Positions 25,611-34,110 of a stretch of 64,000 nucleotides of DNA are shown here, in pieces. A model generated the notes under the pieces. That model searched no databases. It saw nothing but the letters and a program-made list of their open reading frames with translations, and was not told the origin of the DNA. Positions within the stretch are counted from its first letter, which is position 1. The number at the start of each line of letters is the position of its first letter. Where the stretch lies: the NCBI RefSeq assembly GCF_008271745.1, contig NZ_VKKZ01000023.1:310001-374000 (forward strand). Direction: 5' to 3'. Source of the stretch: Rufibacter glacialis (GTDB lineage Bacteria; Bacteroidota; Bacteroidia; Cytophagales; Hymenobacteraceae). The position numbers were made by a program, and so were the translations under genes.

Positions 25611-27878
25611 ATGAGTATGCTATTTAGCGAGGGGTTGAAACCTTATGAGGGTGAGCTTTCCGCGGAAATCCAGATTGGGTTAAGAGAGATACGTGACTTC
25701 TTTGGTTTAGAGCAAGTAAGCGTTTTGGCATATGATAAAAATCATATAGCCATACCTGTTACTTACAAGGTATCCATACCTCCACTGGGAACGGTAGGCG
25801 GCATAGACATACGTGAAGAGGAGCCTGTTCTTATCAAAATATCCCTCAACAGGTACCCTGACCACGTACCTTTGATCCTCAGCAACCGCAAGGACTTCCC
25901 AAAGAAGCACCTTGCACATCTCTATGTATCCAGAACCTCGGAGGAGCCAGGCAAGTTCTGCCTTGTGAGGAACAACCCAAATGAGTGGTTCGCAGGGGTC
26001 AGGATGTCGGATCTGCTGGCAGTCGGGGAGCAGTGGCTATTCAAAGCAGCGATCGGTCGGCTCTCCGATGACGGTGAGGAGTTTGACCCCATCCGTCTGG
26101 AGCGTTACAGCGGGTACCATGTATACAAATATGACGTGTTGCATGAAGTGGTGCGCAAGGACGAACGGTTCCTGTCAGACCTTGGGATGGCCCTGCTCTT
26201 CTCATGCATCCTGAACGACCACGACAAAAAGTACGGGTCATTGACATATAAGACATTGTTTTCCGTGCCTTTCTCACAGCTCGATACAATTGTTAAGGTC
26301 ATCGAAGAACTGAACACGAAGGCTAAAAGTAAGTCTAATTCACCTCTTCTGTCTATACTTGTTTGGAGGGTAGACGGCGAGATTGAGGCGGAGTACAGCT
26401 CAAGTCTGCCGAAGGCATTTGGTGACTTAAGGCAGTACTTCAACCAAAGGGGGATTGATATTGACGCAACACTGGCTGTATTTGAGAACTTAGGACTGCG
26501 AGAAAAGCGGGGCCTTCCGATTGTACATGCCATCAAAAGACCAAAGAAGATGGTCGGGTATGGCGGGCATTATGAGTTTATAAACTTCTGTGTACTCACC
26601 CCTGAGACAAAGGGGGTTCCAATTCCAGACGACGCCGAAGTTTGGTGCCAGTCTAATTTGGAACCCTTCAGTCCTGATCTGGCAGCGAAATTGTCTGGGG
26701 AAAGAAGGTCATCCAAAACCGTTTACATTGGTGCAGGCTCCCTAGGTTCCAAGATGATCATACATGACGCCAGAAGTGGTAAGATGGATATCGGCGTGGT
26801 GGATGAAGACAAGCTCCTGCAACACAACCTTGCCCGTCACGCATTGTACGATGATAAGGTGGGGGTGAATAAGGCGGAGGCTATCATCAGGCAGATTTCT
26901 GACATGTTTGAAGCCGACATTACCACAGGTTTCCGTGCCTTTGCTATGGCAGTAGAATTTGTTGCGGACAATGTATTCGAGGAGTATGAGTGGCTGGTGG
27001 ACAGCTCGGCCAGCCTGCTGGTGCAGAATTGGCTCGCAAGGAAGCAGTTTTCAACGTCGCTCAAGGTGAGCCGCTGCGAGATAGCCGATGACGGAAGGCT
27101 CGGGCTGCTTTACATAGAGGGTGAAAATAGAAACCCCCGTATCGATGACTTAATCAACATGGCTTATTTCTCTGCCATCAGCAACGTTGCACTGGAGTCT
27201 TGGAGACGGCGCGACTCAGAAAGGGAGTTTAGCACGATTGATGTTGGGTTGGGGTGCAGCTCCACTACTACCGTAATGCCAGACGATATTATATCCTTTC
27301 ATTCATCGGTGTTCTCCAGACTGCTCCACCAAGAACAAAGCAAATCTTCGATTGGGGGTGAAGGATTGATTTACCTAAGCCAAATTGAGACAGAGGGAAT
27401 CCCGAGGTTGCACAGCGAAACTATCACTGTACCCGCTTTCGAAAGTATGTCGTGTCAAGAAGGAAGCGGTTGGGAGATCAGGATGGCGGCAGGTACATCC
27501 GCAAGACTCCTAAGCCTTTGCAAACAGAATGCTCGGATAGAGACAGGAGGCGTTTTAGTGGGCATGGCCAACTACAAAACCAGTACGATCCATATCTTCG
27601 ATTTAATCGAGGAACCGCAGGACAGTAAAGGAACCTGCACTGGATTTATCAGGGGGGTGAAGGGGCTGTCCGAGATTATAGAAGCGGTCAAAGAAAAGAC
27701 GGGAGGGCTGGTTGGCTATATCGGCGAGTGGCACTCCCATCCAATGGATCTGGAAGGGCTGAGTGCCAGAGATAGGGCCACCATAGAAGAGCTGGCGGTA
27801 GTGAACAGAAAAGTACCTATACCTACCTGTGCGGTTATCGTTACCAACCGCAAGATCCTGCCGTTCATTTTCCTATAG
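25611..27878 (+). CDS. E2-like / E1 (ThiF) / JAB peptidase fusion protein
   Basis: 755 residues with three parts. Residues ~30-150 are E2-like (FPKKHLAHLY ... PGKFCLVRNNPNEWF), with C117 as probable catalytic Cys. Residues ~365-560 are a ThiF/E1 adenylation domain: GAGSLGS (374-380), VVDEDKLLQHNLARH, and GLGCSSTT with C549 a candidate thioester Cys. Residues ~620-755 are a JAB/MPN peptidase with a full JAMM motif: E644, H708, H710, S718, D721. So conjugation and deconjugation sit in one chain. This is the Cap2 plus Cap3 chemistry of type II CBASS in a fused form, but no CD-NTase is present. Its neighbours are the MBL gene and a membrane protein. Confidence 0.9.
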   Translation: MSMLFSEGLKPYEGELSAEIQIGLREIRDFFGLEQVSVLAYDKNHIAIPVTYKVSIPPLGTVGGIDIREEEPVLIKISLNRYPDHVPLILSNRKDFPKKHLAHLYVSRTSEEPGKFCLVRNNPNEWFAGVRMSDLLAVGEQWLFKAAIGRLSDDGEEFDPIRLERYSGYHVYKYDVLHEVVRKDERFLSDLGMALLFSCILNDHDKKYGSLTYKTLFSVPFSQLDTIVKVIEELNTKAKSKSNSPLLSILVWRVDGEIEAEYSSSLPKAFGDLRQYFNQRGIDIDATLAVFENLGLREKRGLPIVHAIKRPKKMVGYGGHYEFINFCVLTPETKGVPIPDDAEVWCQSNLEPFSPDLAAKLSGERRSSKTVYIGAGSLGSKMIIHDARSGKMDIGVVDEDKLLQHNLARHALYDDKVGVNKAEAIIRQISDMFEADITTGFRAFAMAVEFVADNVFEEYEWLVDSSASLLVQNWLARKQFSTSLKVSRCEIADDGRLGLLYIEGENRNPRIDDLINMAYFSAISNVALESWRRRDSEREFSTIDVGLGCSSTTTVMPDDIISFHSSVFSRLLHQEQSKSSIGGEGLIYLSQIETEGIPRLHSETITVPAFESMSCQEGSGWEIRMAAGTSARLLSLCKQNARIETGGVLVGMANYKTSTIHIFDLIEEPQDSKGTCTGFIRGVKGLSEIIEAVKEKTGGLVGYIGEWHSHPMDLEGLSARDRATIEELAVVNRKVPIPTCAVIVTNRKILPFIFL

Positions 27879-27963
27879 ACTCTGAAAGCGTGTTGGTTAT
27901 AAAGGGGCTAGGACGGCTATAAAAAAGTACATTTGATAAAAATCACCAATAGATTCTCAAGTA

Positions 27964-28542
27964 ATGAACTTCAAAGCATACGATATCCTATCCTCTCTTA
28001 TCCCAGGGTTCTTGATGTTACTTCTATTCCTAAAGCTGGGGAAGATGCCGTTTGACAAGGATATGGTTGTGCCTTATACCGCTGTCGCGTTCCTGCTGGG
28101 TAACGTGATGAATACACTGTCCAGTTGGCTGGAGGACTTCTTCTTTTTCACGTGGGGGGGAAAGCCCTCTGTTCGGTTGTTGGAGGGGAATGGGATCTGG
28201 AAGGTTCGGTTTTATTGCAGCGAGGAGGCCAAGGCTTTACTTATTGCCGAGGGAAAACCGAATGCCTGTAATGATGAACTTTTCTCAATAGCGATGAGAT
28301 ACGCGAACAGCCAAAAAGATCCAAGGGTGGAAGATTTCAACACGGCTTACGCTTTTGCTCGGGTACTGTTAACGACGGTATTTATTGGATCGGCGGTGTT
28401 GATTGTCAGAAATTATATGGATTGGAGATATTACGCTATACTTATACCAATTCTGTTTACCGTTTGGCTACGGTGTAAACAAAGAAATTATTATTATGCT
28501 CGTGAGATATTGACTGTGTACCTGAAAATGAAGACCACCTAA
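27964..28542 (+). CDS. Membrane protein, candidate effector of the E1/E2/JAB locus
   Basis: 192 residues. Helices at about 8-25, 36-52, 131-147 and 152-166 flank a cytoplasmic middle of about 70 residues (SVRLLEGNGIWKVRFYCSEEA). It follows the fusion gene by 85 bases on the same strand. The start (MNFKAYDILSSLIPGF) is a cytoplasmic-to-membrane type. Membrane effectors are frequent in anti-phage systems; an effector role here is inference. Family not recognised. Confidence 0.65.
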   Translation: MNFKAYDILSSLIPGFLMLLLFLKLGKMPFDKDMVVPYTAVAFLLGNVMNTLSSWLEDFFFFTWGGKPSVRLLEGNGIWKVRFYCSEEAKALLIAEGKPNACNDELFSIAMRYANSQKDPRVEDFNTAYAFARVLLTTVFIGSAVLIVRNYMDWRYYAILIPILFTVWLRCKQRNYYYAREILTVYLKMKTT

Positions 28543-28601
28543 GGTTGATCGCTTTAGGTTATTTAAGAACGAATGTATTATCAATAAGTAAGTGACCAAC
28601 T

Positions 28602-29003
28602 TTGGACTTTTACCTACCTTTAAAACCAGTCCCAGTTGATATGGATCCACCCCTTGAATACAGATGGGCAATAGCCCACGGGTTCAAATTGTTGACGCCT
28701 TGGCATTTGGTTGAGCCAGAAGCAAAGGCTCAGTTGAGGAGGGAGTTCCAGTTGGAGACAGGAATGGACATCCTACCGTTTGCAAGGAGGCAGGACAATG
28801 ACGAGATCGCAGGCTTCCCCGTTAGCGGATCCAATGTCCAAAGCACCCTACTGACGGTTCACTTGACTTGGTTGGGAAGGAGAGAGGAAGGAGGGTATCC
28901 CTCTGCCAAGTCTTCCAAAGACTTTTTCGACTGGGTGAGCGAGGTCGTTTTCCCTGCCACGAGGGAATGGATGGCCGAAGAGGATCTTGACCTGGTTAGT
29001 TAA
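28602..29003 (+). CDS. Small soluble hypothetical protein
   Basis: 133 residues from TTG 28602, or 120 from ATG 28641 (MDPPLEYRWAIAH). Hydrophilic, Trp/Phe-rich (TPWHLVEP, DILPFARRQDNDEIAGF, VHLTWLGRREEGG, FFDWVSEVVFPAT). It has a general likeness to SUKH-type immunity proteins but no firm match. It lies 59 bases after the membrane gene and is followed by a strong terminator, so it could be the last gene of the WYL-MBL-E1 locus or a separate unit. Confidence 0.5.
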   Translation: MDFYLPLKPVPVDMDPPLEYRWAIAHGFKLLTPWHLVEPEAKAQLRREFQLETGMDILPFARRQDNDEIAGFPVSGSNVQSTLLTVHLTWLGRREEGGYPSAKSSKDFFDWVSEVVFPATREWMAEEDLDLVS

Positions 29004-29195
29004 CCCTCACCCATGGCTCCTTTCTATGTTTTGTATGGCAAAGCAAGTTGATCGTCAAAATCCTTTCGGTGGAAGCAGGAAGTAGGAAGTAGCGGTTCGT
29101 CCCTCGGGTATATAGTTCTCAATGAAATTTTAAACGCAATAACCCTGTATCACCACCTTAAAGCGATCAAGAGGTGACCAAATCCTTTACCCATT

Positions 29196-29231
29196 AAACA
29201 TAAGAGGAGCCATGAGGCTCCTCTTATGTTT
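29196..29231. terminator. Bidirectional terminator
   Basis: Perfect 15-bp palindrome (AAACATAAGAGGAGC / GCTCCTCTTATGTTT) with loop CATGAG, between two convergent genes. The remainder of 29004-29309 is empty. Confidence 0.85.
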
Positions 29232-29309
29232 GGTTTACTTCCAGTCAGGAAGCGGTATTGATTAAGTAAAGACATTGTGCGGCCCTAAAGCCTAAGGTCT
29301 TTGATCCAG

Positions 29310-30119
29310 CTAACAGGCCACCAGCAGGGATCCCTCTTTCTGAGGGCTTGCCAACTGCCTGAGTTTTTCGAGCAGTTGCCGATCCTCCGCCCCATTCAGT
29401 TGGTACATCACTTCCCTTGCCTGAGCCTTTAACTCCCCTCCAATAGAAAGCCTGAAAAGATACTCGTTGATCTCATTTCCCTGTGCGTCAAAACCAAATA
29501 ACCTTAGCTGGAGGTAGTTCCTGTGTAGATAGGCTTCCAGGGTGGCATAGATTTTATTCTGTCTAGGTTTACTGGTTTGGTTTATCCAGTGGTGCCCGCT
29601 TATATAGTCAAGCATGTAAACGATGTGGGCGATCCCAGCCTCGAAGTGCCTTTTCGTCTCTGTGTAGAGATGGGAATTCTTGCCGCCCTCGCTGACCGTC
29701 ATCTCCGTGGGCAAGGTCAAGACGCAGTCCTTGCTGAACAAACGCCTTCCCCTTTGGCCGAAGCTTCGGTTGTTGACTGGTGGGAGCGGGGTGAGGTTAT
29801 TGCTGACGTAGGAGTTGAGTAGATAGCCTACAAGGGGAATCAACCGAAGGTAACAGATAAACCTTTTGGTGATGTTGCCATTCCTGCTGTCGTAAGTAGT
29901 AAAACATATCCTTCCCTTTTCGTCGAGGCGGTGGGTTACCTTCATGAATGGGTTCTGGCTTTCTTCCTTGATATCGGCGAACAAGGCAAGGACATGTTGG
30001 TTGGAGTGGGCTGAGTAGTGGCTTTCGCCTTTTGTCAGATCGATCTGGTTCATTTCTGCGGCCTTCACGGTTTTGTAGAAGGGGCTTTTGTGGGCGATGC
30101 CGAGTATTAATGTGTTCAT
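29310..30119 (-). CDS. Hypothetical protein, paralogue of the 30558-31391 gene
   Basis: 269 residues, soluble. It aligns by eye with its neighbour: SPFYK/SPLYT near the start, LPPVNNRSF/LPPVNHSRY in the middle, GIAHIVYML/GIAHMVHVL, and LFRLSIGGEL/KFELRLGGEM toward the end. Family not recognised. Each copy stands alone with its own terminator, like a cassette. Leads into the plasmid-like module. Confidence 0.6.
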   Translation of the reverse strand: MNTLILGIAHKSPFYKTVKAAEMNQIDLTKGESHYSAHSNQHVLALFADIKEESQNPFMKVTHRLDEKGRICFTTYDSRNGNITKRFICYLRLIPLVGYLLNSYVSNNLTPLPPVNNRSFGQRGRRLFSKDCVLTLPTEMTVSEGGKNSHLYTETKRHFEAGIAHIVYMLDYISGHHWINQTSKPRQNKIYATLEAYLHRNYLQLRLFGFDAQGNEINEYLFRLSIGGELKAQAREVMYQLNGAEDRQLLEKLRQLASPQKEGSLLVAC

Positions 30120-30443
30120 GTCAATTGGGTTTAGTGGTAAAAATTGGTTAGAATATTTTGTTGGGCCATTCAGGTGTTAGGTCCTGTTCTGGTTTGTGAA
30201 GGTTATATCCTGCCCATGGGAAAAGTTTGATGGGAGGTATAAATAAAGTTATCCACATAAGAATGGGTTAGGGCAAGCAGCCAACCAATGGACGATGAGC
30301 CTTCGCAGAGCATTAGGGTTTAGACCTTCGGCTGCGATGGGTTAGCAGGGTGCATGGTTGTGGACTGGAGGCAGGAGGTGACGTCCCCAATAGAATGCCC
30401 GAACAGCATCCTGCAATAGGAGAAACCCTCAGCGTTCGGCCTT
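30120..30443. other. Non-coding stretch between paralogues
   Basis: No ORF can be supported. The part 30290-30440 is GC-richer and could hold a small RNA ending in the terminator that follows, but no structure was recognised. Confidence 0.3.
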
Positions 30444-30481
30444 AAAGCGAAAAAGGAGCCATGTAGCTCCTTTTCCGCTTT
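30444..30481. terminator. Hairpin terminator
   Basis: AAAGCGAAAAAGGAGC (30444-30459) pairs with GCTCCTTTTCCGCTTT (30466-30481), 15 of 16 bases, followed on one strand by A and on the other by T residues. It ends the gene at 30558 on the minus strand. The core GGAGCCATG resembles the terminator at 29196. Confidence 0.8.
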
Positions 30482-30557
30482 GAAAAAATCAAGTATATCT
30501 GGAGGGGTTGGAAACCTTTCCAAACCCCAGGCTTGGCCCTTATGGCAATGTCTGGGC

Positions 30558-31391
30558 CTAAAACAAACTCATGGAGTCAAGGATGACCCTACAGCCCAGA
30601 ACCGATCCCATCCAGGGTTTCCCACCCCACTGTTTATACTCTATGAAAAGGGGCTTACCCTCCCCATGCTCGAAACCCTCCACCGTCCCGTGCATCTCTC
30701 CGCCGAGCCTGAGTTCGAATTTGTACAGTACCTTGGTTTTTCCCTCCGAGTTAAAGGTGTAGATGGTCATTGTGACAAGGTCTTGGTAAGTTTCCTCGTC
30801 AATCACCGCCATGATATGTGCGTATAATGCCCCTTCCCGTGGGGTGAGACCGCGGTCATACCAAGTGTACCCCGTGGTCTCCCCTAATACGTGCACCATG
30901 TGGGCGATACCTAACCCGAACTCCTCCTCAGACTCGGTATAGAATCCATAGCGGTTACGTGCGGGTTCAGAAGTGAACTCGGTGGCCTTTGAGTACGGGG
31001 TATTGCTGTCCCAGACCCCCAAGGCCCATGCTTCGTACCTGCTGTGGTTGACGGGTGGCAGGTGGGAGGGGACCGAGGTGATTTTCGTGCCGAACGCGGA
31101 TTCGAATTCGCCTTTATACCGCAAGTCAAAATACCTTCTGATCGGTCGTTTATCGGTCCAGTCGGTGGAGGCGAAGCAAAGCCAATTATCATTTTCAATA
31201 GTGTGGGTCACGGGCTTTACGCTTAACTGGCTATCGAGCATTACCACATCCGAGATCCCGACCAATTGCTCAGGGGTAAGACCGCGGTAATACTCTTCAT
31301 TCAGGTCTTTGTCGATGGTATTGTAATCGGTAAGAGCCATTTTGGTGTAGAGGGGACTGGTATTCAGTATGTCCTTTAGGCTGAAATCCAT
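30558..31391 (-). CDS. Hypothetical protein, paralogue of the 29310-30119 gene
   Basis: 277 residues, soluble, acidic. Shared blocks with the other copy are listed there; this copy has a longer C-terminus (GGEMHGTVEGFEHGEGKPLF ... GSVLGCRVILDSMSLF). Family not recognised. Divergence is large, so the duplication is old or both were acquired. Adjacent to the polymerase homologue on the same strand. Confidence 0.6.
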   Translation of the reverse strand: MDFSLKDILNTSPLYTKMALTDYNTIDKDLNEEYYRGLTPEQLVGISDVVMLDSQLSVKPVTHTIENDNWLCFASTDWTDKRPIRRYFDLRYKGEFESAFGTKITSVPSHLPPVNHSRYEAWALGVWDSNTPYSKATEFTSEPARNRYGFYTESEEEFGLGIAHMVHVLGETTGYTWYDRGLTPREGALYAHIMAVIDEETYQDLVTMTIYTFNSEGKTKVLYKFELRLGGEMHGTVEGFEHGEGKPLFIEYKQWGGKPWMGSVLGCRVILDSMSLF

Positions 31392-31561
31392 TTTGTGTGG
31401 GTTTGGGTTTATGTTTATATTTTGGAGTTTATGTGGTTCCCTGTGGCCACCGAGCCAGTTTCCCGAGATGGGTTCACTGGTGCCGCCCGCCCAACTCCCT
31501 CAAGGTCCAGCGACAACCCTTATATCCCAGAAAAAGGAATAGTTTTAACTGGCCTGCATAT

Positions 31562-33145
31562 TTATTTTTGCTCCACCCTCGGCACGGGCAGCCCCAGCCC
31601 CCTGAAGGTATCCTCGATCACGGCCCTGAAAAGAGGCGCGTCGGACGGAGCTATCAGGAAGCTGTCATGGATGGTGGTGAAGGGCTTGTCCGTATGGTCG
31701 GCGGCGCGCAAGGCCACCATGTCGATCAAAATGCGGCTCTCCAGCCGCTGGAGGAGCTGCGGGATGGAATAGATCGGGGCGTCTGGGTTCCCCCCCAATC
31801 TGTTCCTCTTTTCCTGTTTCTTTGCCCAGTTATTTATATTCTCGCACAGCTTTATCACGTTGGGGTACCGCTCACACAGCACCTTCTTCTCCTCGGGTGA
31901 CTGGCCTGAGCTGCTGAACAAGGCCCTGAAGCAGAGATCCTTCACCGCCGCCTTGCCCAGACTCCCCCCATATCTTCCCATTATCGTCGCATAGATATTG
32001 TTACCCAGCGAGGCGTCCACGAACTCCCGCACGTCGGCATATTTTTCGTAGGACGCGCGCATGGTATGCATGACCTCCCTGAGCCTGAGCGGCGACATGC
32101 CCCTTCGGAGCACCTCCGTGCACTGCTCGGGGTAGTGCACCATACAGGCGAAGAAGAAGAACTGGGAGGCTTTCAGGTCCAGCTCCGTGGCCTGTTCATA
32201 GCCTATTCGCTGGAACTGCCGCAGCTCCCGCTTCGTCTGGGTGTAGGAACTGTGGAAACGCTCCCCGTACGCGTCGGTGGGGGTGATGCCCAGCTCGCCC
32301 GCCTTCATGGCGTGCACCTGCACGATGGCTTTGTTCAGCTCCTCTTGGCTGGGGAACTCCTGAGGGTTGGCCAGTGCCCACGCCGTGAACCCGTCCGCTT
32401 CCAGTCCCGCCGCCAGCCTGAAGGCGTCCTCCTTGAGCCTGCTCCTGAACTGGTCTTTGAGCAGTTGCTGTTTCCTATCTTGCTTCTTTTTGAACAACCT
32501 CAGCAGCAGGCGTGGGCTTCCGTACTCCACCCGCTGGAACATCCGCTGGTCCCCCTCTTTCCTCATGTGCCTCGGTTGCCACTTGTAGGCTTTGGCGAAG
32601 GCGTTGGGGCAGAAGCTCTCCCGTGTGTCCTCCAGTCCCTTGGGGTGGACGCTGATGAACCTCGCATCTATGAAGAGCTGGAGGTACTTTCTGTAGTGGT
32701 TTCCCACGTAGAGGATAAGGTCATGGCTGTGCAGGTTGGCGAACCCAGCAGAGTAGGCCGCCCTGCGCTTCTGCTCCTTGCTCACCTTGCAGCGCAGGAT
32801 GATCAGCAGGGAGGAAAGGGAGAGTGCCCTGTCGATCTCGAACTTAGTTTCAGTGTCTTTCCAGTGTTTGGCCGCCGCGGCCTCTATGTCTTGGGTAGTG
32901 ACGTTGATGGGGAGCCAGCCGTGGCTCATCCAGCTCTCTGGGTGGCTGACCTTCAGCGCCTCCAGTCTCTTTATGTACGTGATGCCCTTGGCTTTTCCTC
33001 TGGCCTTGCCGACCGCCTTCCCTTTCGCCTTTCCCTTGTGCATCCCCTTGGTGCTGGGGCGCACTGGCTTTGCTAGCCATTTCTGATTGCTGGAGTTATA
33101 GTACCTTCCAGTCTTTGGGTGCCTTTGTCCGTGTGTGTATTCCAT
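31562..33145 (-). CDS. Single-subunit nucleic-acid polymerase homologue
   Basis: 527 residues. Motifs of the DNA-polymerase-A / phage RNA-polymerase superfamily appear in order: a template-loop stretch GERFHSSYTQTKRELRQF (294-311), motif A ELDLKASQFFFFA (D323), a motif-B-like RYGGSLGKAAVKDLCFRALF (391-410), and motif C FTTIHDSFLIAPSDA (H493-D494-S495), close in form to the HDSF of T7 RNA polymerase. No exonuclease domain is seen. The N-terminus has a Lys/Gly repeat (HKGKAKGKAVGKARGKAKG, 36-54), possibly for DNA binding. It probably replicates or primes a plasmid-like element. Whether it makes DNA or RNA cannot be read. Confidence 0.7.
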   Translation of the reverse strand: MEYTHGQRHPKTGRYYNSSNQKWLAKPVRPSTKGMHKGKAKGKAVGKARGKAKGITYIKRLEALKVSHPESWMSHGWLPINVTTQDIEAAAAKHWKDTETKFEIDRALSLSSLLIILRCKVSKEQKRRAAYSAGFANLHSHDLILYVGNHYRKYLQLFIDARFISVHPKGLEDTRESFCPNAFAKAYKWQPRHMRKEGDQRMFQRVEYGSPRLLLRLFKKKQDRKQQLLKDQFRSRLKEDAFRLAAGLEADGFTAWALANPQEFPSQEELNKAIVQVHAMKAGELGITPTDAYGERFHSSYTQTKRELRQFQRIGYEQATELDLKASQFFFFACMVHYPEQCTEVLRRGMSPLRLREVMHTMRASYEKYADVREFVDASLGNNIYATIMGRYGGSLGKAAVKDLCFRALFSSSGQSPEEKKVLCERYPNVIKLCENINNWAKKQEKRNRLGGNPDAPIYSIPQLLQRLESRILIDMVALRAADHTDKPFTTIHDSFLIAPSDAPLFRAVIEDTFRGLGLPVPRVEQK

Positions 33146-33164
33146 ATCTTGGTTTCGTTTCCTG

Positions 33165-33189
33165 TTATATCACACCGATCGGGAAAGTT
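33165..33189 (-). promoter_or_regulatory. Shared upstream element, copy 1
   Basis: Read on the minus strand: AACTTTCCC, 11 bases (GATCGGTGTGA), TATAA. It lies 20 bases upstream of the polymerase gene's start. Identical in its first 15 bases to copy 3. Confidence 0.55.
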
Positions 33190-33363
33190 GGGTACGAACC
33201 CAAAAAAAAGTTTCATTGACTTTATTGATAGGAGAGAGGGAGGAGGGAAATAGATATTATGGTGGTTTGGTTTTGTGGTGTTTGGGGGTGGGAGAGGTAA
33301 AGCCTGAATGCTCTTATGTATTAAGAGCCATGGAAGGAACTATACTCCTGTTTTATGTTACCT

Positions 33364-33393
33364 GTGTCACCGCAGCCCCAAGGGCGGTGACAC
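33364..33393. repeat. 10-bp inverted repeat in an intergenic region
   Basis: GTGTCACCGC and GCGGTGACAC are exact complements with a 10-base loop. It lies between the polymerase gene and the 137-residue gene. The rest of 33190-33548 has no gene; a replication origin could sit here. Confidence 0.5.
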
Positions 33394-33479
33394 GCAGTAG
33401 ACGAACTATTATAGATGGAGTTTGATGAAAAAGGATCTAAATGGTTGAAGGGGTTTGGGGAGTATAATGCATCCATGGG

Positions 33480-33510
33480 TTGATATACCTTTAAAAGATT
33501 GATATGCCTT
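33480..33510 (+). repeat. Two 12-bp direct repeats
   Basis: TTGATATACCTT (33480-33491) and TTGATATGCCTT (33499-33510) are 19 bp apart and differ at one base. Two copies only, so an iteron reading is weak. Confidence 0.35.
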
Positions 33511-33548
33511 CAGGCGGTTGCTCCACCGAGAAGGAGAAGACATGAAAA

Positions 33549-33572
33549 AGGCGTCAGCATAAACCGACGCCT
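33549..33572 (-). terminator. Hairpin terminator (minus strand)
   Basis: AGGCGTC and GACGCCT (7 bp); on the minus strand it ends in a T-run. It follows the stop of the 137-residue gene by 11 bases. Confidence 0.7.
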
Positions 33573-33582
33573 CTTTCTTATA

Positions 33583-33996
33583 TCACTCATAGGCAAGAAG
33601 CCTTGCTATCCTCAGTCTGCGGGTTACCTGTAGCTTCTCACCGTCCAGTTCCCTGCGTCTCCTGTGCGCCGCTTTCCTCTCCAGCCCTCTCTCCAGCACG
33701 ACCACGTCGGCGATAGGCTGGGTGACGGTATCGTTCGACAGCAGGTTTGTCCAGTAGTCGAAGGGGGACTCGGTGTGCCCCACTCGGAAGCACTGTCCGC
33801 GCTCGTCCAGCACTGCCACCACGTAGTAGTGGCCGACTGCCTTTTGGATTAGGCTGAGCCTTCGGTAAGTGTCGGAGAGGTGCAGGCCGTTCATGCGGGC
33901 GATGTTCTCGTTGTTCACCCTGATGTGGTTTTCCCCGTGTTCCTCCTTTGTCTTGAAGTATTCGCTTGGGGAGGGTATCAGTATTTTCAGTTTCAT
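33583..33996 (-). CDS. Small basic hypothetical protein
   Basis: 137 residues, soluble; C-terminus Arg-rich (LERKAAHRRRRELDGE, TRRLRIARLL). Family not recognised. It is a single gene with its own terminator and an upstream element shared with the polymerase gene and the gene at 34437, which suggests co-regulation within the plasmid-like module. Confidence 0.55.
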   Translation of the reverse strand: MKLKILIPSPSEYFKTKEEHGENHIRVNNENIARMNGLHLSDTYRRLSLIQKAVGHYYVVAVLDERGQCFRVGHTESPFDYWTNLLSNDTVTQPIADVVVLERGLERKAAHRRRRELDGEKLQVTRRLRIARLLAYE

Positions 33997-34085
33997 GTTC
34001 TCTGTTATAAAGGTTTATACTTATTTGTCCAAGGGGAGTAGGCTGGTCTGTTCAGTCCAAAACAGCTTATTCACTGACCCTATAA

Positions 34086-34110
34086 TTATATAGCGGAAGC
34101 AGGGAAAGTT
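34086..34110 (-). promoter_or_regulatory. Shared upstream element, copy 2
   Basis: Minus strand: AACTTTCCC, 11 bases (TGCTTCCGCTA), TATAA; 90 bases upstream of the 137-residue gene. Only the two outer blocks and the spacing are conserved. Confidence 0.4.

Noticed and set aside
23232-29003. Classical type II CBASS
   Set aside because: No CD-NTase or second-messenger-binding effector is found in the locus; an MBL gene takes that position.
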